Shown here one piece after another: positions 7,354-12,837 of a stretch of 13,313 bases of DNA (position 1 is its first letter; each line of letters opens with the position of its first letter). The stretch covers positions 1-13,313 of the forward strand of contig JBOGJG010000354.1 of assembly GCA_050747825.1 (NCBI GenBank), written 5' to 3'. The notes under the pieces are model-generated. The model made no database searches. It had not been told where the DNA came from and saw nothing but the letters and a program-made list of their open reading frames with translations. The translations under genes and the position numbers were made by a program. Origin of the DNA: JBOGJG01 sp050747825. Its GTDB lineage: Bacteria > Acidobacteriota > UBA6911 > RPQK01 > JBOGJG01.

Positions 7354-8158
7354 ATGGGGCGAACACTGAACCGTCGAGAATTTACTGGATTAATGGCTGC
7401 GACCGCATCCGGGTTGATGTCCGAAAGCGGTTTTTCCAAACTCGCACGATGTCATCTCCGAGCACGCCTTGCAGTTCATCCGCGCCAATCAGGACGGGCC
7501 CTTCTTCTGCTACGTAGCCTTCACTATTCCGCACACTGAATTACTGGTTCCGGAAGACTCTCTGGCCGAATACCGCGGCCAATTCGAAGAGACTCCATAC
7601 TCCGGGGATCACTACGGAGCCCAGGAGACTCCTCACGCTGCCTATGCCGCCATGGTCAGCCGGATGGATCGGGATGTCGGCCGCATTCTGGATCTGCTGG
7701 AGGAGTTGGGGCCAGGAAGGCGGAGCCGGCGTCGATCTGAGGTTTTTCCGGGGCAACTGGCCGCTGCGCGGATGGAAGGGAGTCCTCTACGAAGGCGGCA
7801 TTCGCGTGCCCTGTATTGCCCGATGGCCGGGGAGGATTGAGGCAGATACCGTGGGCAATCAGGTGTGGGCCCACTGGGATATTCTGCCCACATTGGCCGA
7901 ACTGGCTGGAGCGCAGGCTCCCTCGGATTTGGACGGAGTCTCCGCGGTGCCCGCGCTGATGGGGGACGACCTGCCCGAGAGAGATTACCTGTACTGGGAG
8001 CACCCGCGGAGCCAGGACCTGTATCAGGCGGCTCGGATGGGAGATTGGAAAGCGGTCCGCCACGGCCGGAGCGCGCCGGCGAGCTGTTCCGCACGGCTCG
8101 CACTGAGCCCCGGCCTCAAATCGAGCCGGAAACCGGCAGCGATCTTCGCTACCGCTAG
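7354..8158 (+). pseudogene. Sulfatase with three internal deletions
   Basis: The gene starts properly: GAGG ribosome site, ATG at 7354 and a twin-arginine signal (LNRREFTGLMAATASGLM). At about 7440 it jumps, in another frame, to SHDVISEHALQFIRANQDGP, losing about 150-180 residues with the metal ligands and the CxPSR site. At about 7715 it jumps from ILDLLEELG to EGGAGVDLRFFRGNWPLRG, losing the TSDNG segment. Near 8080 it jumps from GDWKAVRHGRSAP to GELFRTARTEPRPQIEPETG, losing most of the C-terminal subdomain, and ends at TAG 8156-8158. Each loss changes frame. Losses are judged from the usual sulfatase order, since no intact copy is in the window. The remaining parts still read as good sulfatase sequence, so the damage looks recent. 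No activity is possible. Confidence 0.85.
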
Positions 8159-8276
8159 CCCGCTCACTTTCATCATCACTTCAGCCTTGCTGGTTGCCGC
8201 CGCCCTGGCGGCTGCCTACATTGCCGGACGCCGAGCAGCCGGAGTCGATCCTGCCATTGCCCTCCGGGCGGAATAG
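8159..8276 (+). pseudogene. C-terminal tail of an ADOP/MacB-type ABC permease
   Basis: About 38 residues: PLTFIITSALLVAAALAAAY and then IAGRRAAGVDPAIALRAE with a TAG stop. This is the last transmembrane helix and the conserved end of FtsX/MacB-like permeases. The form with RRA..VDP.IALR is typical of the Acidobacteriota-rich ADOP family. The other ~95% of the gene is missing. It follows the sulfatase stop directly, which makes this one of the sharp joints of the window. Confidence 0.7.
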
Positions 8277-8280
8277 GGCA

Positions 8281-8748
8281 TCAGAAGGATTCGGAGCGCT
8301 CAAAGACCAGGCTTTGCCCGTCATCGTAGAAGATCGTCAGTTGGTCGTCCGCAAGCTCAAATGTACCGGCTGACTGCAAGGCGCTAAAGTAGCGCTGCTC
8401 CTGCTGTGTGGCGTTCTCGTCCAGGCAGGCTTTCAGGGTGCTGACGATGTCACTGAATGAAATTTTACCGTCTTGTGCCTGGTAGTCGCCTCCATAGGAG
8501 TTGCAGCCTCCGAAGCCTCCGGCCCGAGTCTCTGATTCAAAGATGAGCGTGATAGTGGTTCCTTCCACCAAGGATGGCTCTTCGCCCGCTGTGCCGAATG
8601 AGGTGAGCGTCCATTCAGTGTTGGCCAATCCGTCCTCGGCCTGTGAGGTTTCAGTCGGTGCTTCAGTTGGTATGGTCTCGGTTTCTGCCGGCCCGCAAGC
8701 GAGCACCATCCAGGAGACCATAAACAGAGCCAGTTTTGAGTATCTCAT
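8281..8748 (-). CDS. META-domain lipoprotein (HslJ-like)
   Basis: 155 residues. The signal ends in a lipobox, VLAC, with C18 as the lipidation site, followed by a Thr/Glu-rich linker (about 19-38). A single META domain (PF03724) follows: LANTEWTLTSFG, GTTITLIFE, GFGGCNSYGGDYQAQDGKIS, the ACLDENATQQEQRYFSAL helix and the final strand LTIFYDDGQSLVFE. META proteins are envelope proteins of unclear role, linked in some bacteria to stress or antibiotic resistance. A good ribosome site (GGGAGGG) lies before the start. Four bases separate its stop from the convergent permease tail. Upstream is the divergent HigBA promoter region, including an imperfect dyad GTGTTATACAC (about 8779-8789). Confidence 0.88.
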   Translation of the reverse strand: MRYSKLALFMVSWMVLACGPAETETIPTEAPTETSQAEDGLANTEWTLTSFGTAGEEPSLVEGTTITLIFESETRAGGFGGCNSYGGDYQAQDGKISFSDIVSTLKACLDENATQQEQRYFSALQSAGTFELADDQLTIFYDDGQSLVFERSESF

Positions 8749-8809
8749 TAGGATTCCCTCCCGCCATTCTCACATTTAGTGTATAACACAAACGCTTTAG
8801 TGGTAACGC

Positions 8810-8838
8810 TTGATGATAGTAATGGAAGACGCTACTAT
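8810..8838 (+). promoter_or_regulatory. higBA promoter with overlapping candidate operator
   Basis: TTGATG (8810-8815), a 17-base spacer and TACTAT (8833-8838) make a good promoter with an 11-base gap to the HigB start. A perfect inverted repeat, ATAGTA (8816-8821) and TACTAT (8833-8838), spans the spacer and includes the -10 box. That is where a HigA dimer would be expected to bind and repress. Confidence 0.55.
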
Positions 8839-8849
8839 GATGATGTCCG

Positions 8850-9131
8850 ATGATCAAAAGCTTCAAATCCAAAGAAGCTCTGAAGATTTGGGACAGAAAA
8901 TTCTCAAAAAAGCTACCTCAGGACATCCAGGTACGCGCTTATGATCGGCTGCGGATCTTGAATGCCGCGCAACAGCTAGGGGATCTGATGGTCACGCCGG
9001 CCTACGAACTTGAAGCTCTTTCGGGTAATCGGAAAGGGCACTACAGCATCCGAATTAACGATCAGTGGCGGATCTGTTTCAAATGGAGGGGAGGGGATGT
9101 TTACGAGGTAGAGGTGACGGACTACCACTAA
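8850..9131 (+). CDS. higB: HigB-type toxin of the RelE superfamily
   Basis: 93 residues: MIKSFKSKEALKIW at the start, the helix QVRAYDRLRILNAA, then LEALSGNRKGHYSIRINDQW and RICFKWRGGDVYEVEVTDYH. This is the standard HigB layout (PF05015). HigB is a ribosome-dependent mRNA endonuclease. The conserved arginines (SIRI, WRICF) and the C-terminal histidine are in place, so it looks active. The gene comes first and the antitoxin second, the usual reverse order of higBA. Twelve bases separate the two. Confidence 0.93.
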   Translation: MIKSFKSKEALKIWDRKFSKKLPQDIQVRAYDRLRILNAAQQLGDLMVTPAYELEALSGNRKGHYSIRINDQWRICFKWRGGDVYEVEVTDYH

Positions 9132-9143
9132 AGGAAGGAAAAG

Positions 9144-9452
9144 ATGAGTAGCAAAAGGATGCCCTTGAGTCACCCTGGAGAGACTCTACTTCAGGATTTT
9201 CTTGAGCCACTAGGGATAACCCAATACCGACTGGCTAAGGAGCTGCGTGTCCCGCAGACCCGAATAGGTGAGATCGTCCGGGGTGAGAGATCGATCAGTC
9301 CTGATACCGCTTTGCGGCTGTCCAGATTCTTCGGGATGTCAGACGGGTTCTGGGTCAACTTGCAGGCCCACTACGACATGGAGATGGAGAAGGATAGGCT
9401 GGGAAATGAACTAACCCACATCAAACGGTATGTCTCGACAAATGCTGATTAG
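9144..9452 (+). CDS. higA: HigA antitoxin, Xre-type helix-turn-helix
   Basis: 102 residues: HPGETLLQDFLEPLGITQYR is the usual HigA opening. It is followed by the helix-turn-helix (LAKELRVPQTRIGEIVRGER) and SISPDTALRLSRFFGMSDGF, WVNLQAHYDMEME. HigA neutralises HigB and represses the operon through the helix-turn-helix. The ribosome site AGGAAGG lies just before the start. Nothing is missing. Confidence 0.94.
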   Translation: MSSKRMPLSHPGETLLQDFLEPLGITQYRLAKELRVPQTRIGEIVRGERSISPDTALRLSRFFGMSDGFWVNLQAHYDMEMEKDRLGNELTHIKRYVSTNAD

Positions 9453-9454
9453 CC

Positions 9455-9486
9455 AGTGGCGCCGGGATCGATCGCGCCATGCCACT
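9455..9486. terminator. Possible bidirectional hairpin between convergent genes
   Basis: AGTGGC (9455-9460) and GCCACT (9481-9486) form a perfect 6-bp stem, with more GC pairing inside, in the 47-base gap between the convergent higA and sulfatase stops. There is no clear T-run on either side, so intrinsic termination is uncertain. Confidence 0.35.
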
Positions 9487-9499
9487 CTAGGCGGAATGG

Positions 9500-10921
9500 T
9501 CAGCGCTGGGCGCCGGTGAGACCCTGGCCGGCTTTTTCAGGGTCGTAATCGGGATTGGGGGCGGGCATTGCAGCTCCCACCGAGCTGCGCCAGGCCTTCA
9601 ATTTCCCATGCAGCTCGGCCGTTTTTTCCGGCATCTTCTGAGACAGGTCATGTCTCTCCCCGATATCCTCTCGCAGATTGTAGAGCTCCAGTTTGCCGTC
9701 CCGGTAAAATTCGATCAGCTTGTAATCACCCTGCCGAATAGCTCCGCCCGGCTCGCCGCCCTGGTTGCTGTAATGTGGATAGTGCCAGTAAACCGCCTCC
9801 CTATCCAATATTCCATTGCCTGAGAGCACGGGGACAAGGCTTTTACCGTCCAATAAAGAATCAGACTCGACTCCGGCCATTTCCAGGACAGTCGGCAAAA
9901 TGTCGGCGCTGGTGACAGGGAGCGAGTAGGTCGTGCCGGGTCGGGTCACTTCCGGCCATTTCACGATTAAAGGCACCCGAATGCCTCCCTCGTACAGATG
10001 CCCTTTGCCTGCCCGCAGCGGCGCATTCGAAGTAACGGGCTCGGTTCGCTTCCCCTCGTACATCAAGCCGCCATTGTCCGAGGTAAAAAAGATTATGGTT
10101 CGACCGTCCAGGTCCAGCTCCTCCAGCGTCTGGAGTATTCGGCCCACGCTTTCATCCATACTCTCGATCATCGCCGCATAGACGGGATGATGCTGGGGGT
10201 CATCCGGATTGGCCTTGGCCCGGTATTTGGCAATTTTCTCCTGCTTTCCCTGCAAGGGAATATGCACTGAAAAATGCGTGAGATACAAGAAAAACGGCTT
10301 TCCCCGGTTTTCCCTTATAAAGCGGACAGCTTCTCTCGAAAGTCGATCGGTTAAATGTTCTCCCTCGGGACCATCTTCCAGGGTAGGGATCTTATAGGGA
10401 GAAAAATAGCTGGGGGGCGAGCCCCTGGACGTGCCCCCGATGTTTAAATTGAAACCCTGTTGGGTAGGAAGATAGCCTTCTCCACCCAGATGCCATTTTC
10501 CGATACTGGCGGAAACATAGCCTAAAGGAGCGAGCGCCTCCGCAATGGTTCGCTCTTGTAAAGGCAGTTGTTGATTAAACTCGGGCGTCAGAAGCCTGGC
10601 CCATGGCCACTGTTTTCGCCCGGGGATCCAATCCGTCAGGTTGAGCGTAGCCGGATACTTCCCGGTGAGCAAACCGGCACGGGTGGGAGAGCAGACCGGA
10701 GCAGACGCATAGGCGTCCGTGAAGCGTATTCCCTGGCCGGCGAGTCTATCCACGTTCGGAGTCTCGTAGAAGGTGCTTCCATAAGCGCTTAAATCCTTCC
10801 AACCAAGATCGTCGATGAGAATAACGACGAAATTAAGTTTCTCCGCTGGAGGCATGGCGCCCCAGCCCGGCGTCATTAAAACCAGCAGCAGGATTAAAAT
10901 TGCTCGTGTATTCATCTTCAT
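9500..10921 (-). CDS. Arylsulfatase-family enzyme, exported
   Basis: 473 residues with a Sec-type signal (RAILILLLVLMTPGWGA, about 6-22). Catalytic set: IDD (36-38), CSPTR (77-81) with C77 as the formylglycine site, GKWHLG (141-146), H220 in SVHIP, TSDNG (280-284) and RAGKG near 303-307. The C-terminal subdomain has DYKLIEFYRDGKLELYNLRE. It hydrolyses sulfate esters in the periplasm or outside. The specific substrate is not deducible. The start overlaps the stop of an upstream gene by four bases (ATGA), typical of a translationally coupled operon, but that upstream gene is cut off at about 11040. All catalytic residues are kept, so it may still be functional if transcribed. Confidence 0.93.
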   Translation of the reverse strand: MKMNTRAILILLLVLMTPGWGAMPPAEKLNFVVILIDDLGWKDLSAYGSTFYETPNVDRLAGQGIRFTDAYASAPVCSPTRAGLLTGKYPATLNLTDWIPGRKQWPWARLLTPEFNQQLPLQERTIAEALAPLGYVSASIGKWHLGGEGYLPTQQGFNLNIGGTSRGSPPSYFSPYKIPTLEDGPEGEHLTDRLSREAVRFIRENRGKPFFLYLTHFSVHIPLQGKQEKIAKYRAKANPDDPQHHPVYAAMIESMDESVGRILQTLEELDLDGRTIIFFTSDNGGLMYEGKRTEPVTSNAPLRAGKGHLYEGGIRVPLIVKWPEVTRPGTTYSLPVTSADILPTVLEMAGVESDSLLDGKSLVPVLSGNGILDREAVYWHYPHYSNQGGEPGGAIRQGDYKLIEFYRDGKLELYNLREDIGERHDLSQKMPEKTAELHGKLKAWRSSVGAAMPAPNPDYDPEKAGQGLTGAQR

Positions 10922-11040
10922 TTTTCGGCGCCCTTGGTTAATGAATGGAGAATGTGGTACACCGCAGGATCGTCCTGATGGCCGTCGAATATGAAGGGCT
11001 CGTATTGATTCAACTTGAGAGCCTTGATCCGGCCGGGATC
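10918..11040 (-). pseudogene. C-terminal remnant of an unidentified gene coupled to the sulfatase
   Basis: Reading upstream of the sulfatase, about 40 codons end in LNQYEPFIFDGHQDDPAVYH and ILHSLTKGAEK, with TGA overlapping the sulfatase ATG (ATGA). The codon use and the overlap argue that this is a real gene end. I do not recognise the family. Upstream of about 11040 the frame is only the antisense of the symporter fragment, so the gene has lost everything before its last ~40 residues. Confidence 0.5.
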
Positions 11041-11467
11041 ACTCCCTTCGGTACCATCTTCATCAATCTTCTCAAACTCATTGCCGTCCCCCTGGTTCTC
11101 ACCTCCCTGATAACCGGGGTCGCTTCCCTCTCCAATATTCGGAAACTCTCCAGAATGGGAGGGGACCATGCTCCTCTTTATCGGTACCACCATAGTGGCC
11201 ATTATCATCGGCCTGGTTCTGGTCAACGCAATTCGGCCGGGCCGTCAGGTGCCGCCGGACATGAGAGACCGGCTGCGGGCGAGCTACCAGTCGGATGCTG
11301 AGCTGCATGCAGGCCAAGCGGAACAGACCACCGAACGCTCTCCGCTTCAGCCCCTGGTCGATATTGTTCCGGAAAACCTCTTCGGGTCGATTTCCGACAA
11401 CCGAAATATGCTCCAGGTAGTCTTTATCGCGCTGCTGATTGGGATCGGTCTCATCCAGGTCCCGAAG
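11041..11467 (+). pseudogene. Internal fragment of a dicarboxylate/amino-acid:cation symporter (DAACS)
   Basis: The fragment begins at GTIFINLLKLIAVPLVLTSL and goes on through ITGVASLSNIRKLSRMGG. A frameshift at the G-run 11161-11164 (one G too many) moves it to another frame: MLLFIGTTIVAIIIGLVLVN, AIRPGRQVPPDMRDRL, PLQPLVDIVPENLFGSISDN and MLQVVFIALLIGIGLIQVP. This is the SDF family (PF00375), which takes up C4-dicarboxylates or glutamate with Na+ or H+. The first transmembrane segments and the substrate-binding C-terminal half are absent. It stops at about 11467, where the antisense of a MazF gene begins. Beyond that point the long plus-strand frame is only noise. Confidence 0.85.
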
Positions 11468-11737
11468 CCGTCGAACAAGGCGACCGACGTCAATTGCCCG
11501 GAGCTGATCAAGCACTATATGTCCTTCACGGCGCCGAAATTGGCACGGAATGCGGAATGGATAGGAGTGACTGCCGGTAGTCAAGGGAGCGACAAGTATC
11601 GTTTGCAAATGCTCGTTGAGTTCATCGGGAGACACTATGGCACAGGGGCGTGTCTTGCGAATCTCGCGACCGCGCGTGGGATCCAGACATACGAGGTATA
11701 CTTCGCCGCGCTGCGGGCGTGCTACCGCCACTCCCAC
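11468..11737 (-). pseudogene. MazF/PemK toxin, C-terminally truncated
   Basis: About 90 residues of a MazF-type RNase: RGEVYLVCLDPTRGREIRKT with the following RP (arginine motif), AIVSPDELNEHLQTILVAPL and TTGSHSYPFRIP (threonine loop), then VLDQLRAIDVGRLVRRL. The usual last helix (about 20 residues) is replaced by the antisense of the symporter fragment, so the frame continues meaninglessly to 11099. The start is a GTG at 11737 (or 11731) overlapping the antitoxin stop. The catalytic residues remain, but the fold lacks its last helix, so activity is doubtful. Confidence 0.8.
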
Positions 11738-11973
11738 TCCGTCTCGTCAAACCGCGTCGAGGTCAACTCATCCAGGAGCCCGTCTTCGCCTCGTTCGTGG
11801 AGACGGCTGGCCGCAGCCGCCCAACCGGCGCGCGATTTTCGAGCCCCCTTGATTATCAGACCATCCTCCACAACACATAGTTCGACCTCGCTTTCCAGGC
11901 CGGCTTGTTCGATCAACGGTTTGGGGATTCGAATGCCACGCGAGTTGCCAATACGTGCTAAGCGAGTCTTCAT
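11722..11973 (-). CDS. mazE: MazE-type antitoxin, AbrB/SpoVT fold
   Basis: 83 residues. The swapped-hairpin AbrB domain is at the start (MKTRLARIGNSRGIRIPKPL, then IEQAGLESEVELCVVEDGLI). The tail, GWAAAASRLHERGEDGLLDE then FDETEWEWR, is the type of acidic, tryptophan-rich C-terminus that wraps the toxin. It is full length. GGAAG lies before the start as ribosome site. It overlaps the truncated MazF by 16 bases. A clear promoter-operator lies upstream, so this antitoxin may be made even though its toxin is broken. By position it is the first gene of the cassette after the attC at 12060-12152. Confidence 0.92.
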   Translation of the reverse strand: MKTRLARIGNSRGIRIPKPLIEQAGLESEVELCVVEDGLIIKGARKSRAGWAAAASRLHERGEDGLLDELTSTRFDETEWEWR

Positions 11974-11996
11974 ATTGCTTCCGATGATTCTCGAAT

Positions 11997-12029
11997 TTAC
12001 ATTGTAAGTCCGCCACTAAATGAGCGCAA
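11997..12029 (-). promoter_or_regulatory. mazE promoter with palindromic operator
   Basis: On the minus strand TTGCGC (12029-12024), 17 bases and TACAAT (12006-12001). The perfect palindrome TTACA-T-TGTAA (11997-12007) overlaps the -10 box and is the likely binding site for MazE autorepression. This promoter lies inside the cassette, so the module need not rely on a distant integron promoter. Confidence 0.6.
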
Positions 12030-12059
12030 GGCCTTCCATCGCAGTGGTAGTTCGGGGCC

Positions 12060-12152
12060 GCATAACGCTGGGGATCACCGGCCGCGCGCGATGGCATTGT
12101 GAATCCGACAATAACTGGGCTGCGTGCGGTCCGGTGCATCCCGTTGTTCGGC
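12060..12152 (-). other. attC: attC site 1 (integron cassette recombination site)
   Basis: Minus strand: R'' GCCGAAC (12152-12146) and R' GTTATGC (12066-12060). The arms pair as GGGAT-G-CACCGG-A-CCGC with GCGG-CCGGTG-ATCCC, giving 15 pairs with two unpaired bases (G at 12137 and A at 12130) on the same side. Extrahelical bases on one arm are the hallmark by which integrases read attC. The loop of about 40 bases (12086-12125) is the variable part. It follows the MazF stop by 11 bases. Confidence 0.85.
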
Positions 12153-12163
12153 AGCCGGCCTCG

Positions 12164-12484
12164 TCACAACTCAAGCTGCACGCGGATGACGTGCTCCACG
12201 TTACGCAGGTCGGCCACTGAGAGCTTCCCGATCCGTGCCTTCAGCCGCTCCTTGCTTACTGTCGTGAGTTGGTCTGCCATCGCCTTGCTACGCTTGCTCC
12301 CGACGCTGACATACGCCTCGCTCGGATAGAGCCGTGACGTCTGGCCAGTTGTCGGAACGACCTGAACCCGGTTCAGGTGTTTGTTGGCAGCGTCATTGCT
12401 CACAATGATCGCCGGCCGCCGTTTCTGGATTTCCCCACCGGTGGCCGGTCCGAACTCTACCCACCACACTTCACCTCGCGTCAT
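12164..12484 (-). CDS. MazF/PemK-family mRNA interferase toxin (cassette-borne)
   Basis: 106 residues: MTRGEVWWVEFGPATGGEIQ, KRRPAIIVSND (arginine motif), VQVVPTTGQTSRLYPSEAYV (threonine loop), then MADQLTTVSKERLKARIGKL and a C-terminal helix. All typical MazF elements are there, so the RNase looks whole. Its ATG at 12484 overlaps the antitoxin stop by 14 bases, which ties translation of the two. The stop is 11 bases before attC 1, the usual tight packing of a cassette. Confidence 0.93.
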   Translation of the reverse strand: MTRGEVWWVEFGPATGGEIQKRRPAIIVSNDAANKHLNRVQVVPTTGQTSRLYPSEAYVSVGSKRSKAMADQLTTVSKERLKARIGKLSVADLRNVEHVIRVQLEL

Positions 12485-12701
12485 CAGCCACGTCTCCGAC
12501 AAGGGCCTCGGCCCACTCCTGCGCTTCCCGCTCCCGTGCCTCATCGGCAGCCATCTCCGCATAGGCCGCTTCAAGCTCCGCGTCCGCCACGTGGGGGCGC
12601 ACCAGAGATTCAATGAACTGGCTGATCCGTCGTCGACCGACCCTTCGGTGAAGCCCTTCGTAAACCTGCTCATCAATGGTAATCGTCAGTTTCTTCTGCA
12701 T
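12471..12701 (-). CDS. RHH/CopG-type antitoxin (cassette-borne)
   Basis: 76 residues: MQKKLTITIDEQVYEGLHRR, VGRRRISQFIESLVRPHVAD, then an acidic helix AEMAADEAREREAQEWAEAL and DVADDAR. The N-terminal strand and two helices form a ribbon-helix-helix DNA-binding fold. The acidic tail should bind the toxin. The start is 12701, directly after a -10 box. The frame stays open to 12818, but those 39 extra codons (PNKPLKLTVA...) are just translated attC 2. Confidence 0.92.
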   Translation of the reverse strand: MQKKLTITIDEQVYEGLHRRVGRRRISQFIESLVRPHVADAELEAAYAEMAADEAREREAQEWAEALVGDVADDAR

Positions 12702-12702
12702 G

Positions 12703-12719
12703 CACGTATTATACACGTG
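12703..12719 (-). promoter_or_regulatory. -10 box and operator dyad of the cassette module, leaderless layout
   Basis: TATAAT (minus strand 12713-12708) lies six bases before the ATG at 12701, so the transcript should be leaderless. The inverted repeat CACGT (12703-12707) and ACGTG (12715-12719) flanks the -10 box with a 7-base centre and is a probable site for antitoxin autorepression. I see no good -35 box. Confidence 0.5.
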
Positions 12720-12747
12720 TTCAATTGCAAGAGACGAGTGAGCGGCT

Positions 12748-12813
12748 GCCGAACGCCTCGCCGATAAGCTGCGGGCGCCGAAGGCGACCGTCAGCTTCAG
12801 CGGCTTGTTAGGC
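12748..12813 (-). other. attC: attC site 2 (integron cassette recombination site)
   Basis: Minus strand: R'' GCCTAAC (12813-12807) and R' GTTCGGC (12754-12748), 66 bp in all. AAGCTG (12797-12792) pairs with CAGCTT (12771-12766), and GCCG (12804-12801) pairs with CGGC (12763-12760). Between them is one unpaired G (12798), the extrahelical base. An inner hairpin CGCCTTCGGCG fills the loop. It starts 25 bases after the methyltransferase stop, as the attC of that cassette. Confidence 0.82.
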
Positions 12814-12837
12814 GGCACAACTGCTTGCGGTTGGCTC

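Larger units (their letters stand above)
12066..12753 (-). mobile_element. Complete integron gene cassette with an RHH-MazF toxin-antitoxin module
   Basis: Integrase cuts between the G and TT of GTTRRRY. Using that rule at attC 2 (cut after G 12754) and attC 1 (cut after G 12066) gives a 688-bp cassette. It begins with TTCGGC and carries R'' GCCGAAC in its own attC. If circularised, its attC would have GTTCGGC paired perfectly with GCCGAAC, exactly as expected of a real cassette. It holds a promoter, antitoxin, toxin and attC and little else. Confidence 0.82.

Noticed and set aside
11099..11737. MazF as a 212-residue protein
   Set aside because: After LVRRL the frame is the antisense of the symporter fragment. 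MazF proteins are about 110 residues.
11168..12007. A 279-codon plus-strand frame that could be called one long gene
   Set aside because: Only its first ~100 codons match the symporter family. From about 11467 on it is the antisense of the MazE-MazF genes, and the residues have no family likeness.
12702..12818. A longer start for the RHH antitoxin (39 extra residues)
   Set aside because: The extra codons translate attC 2, and the -10 box and operator lie inside them. The RHH fold starts at 12701.
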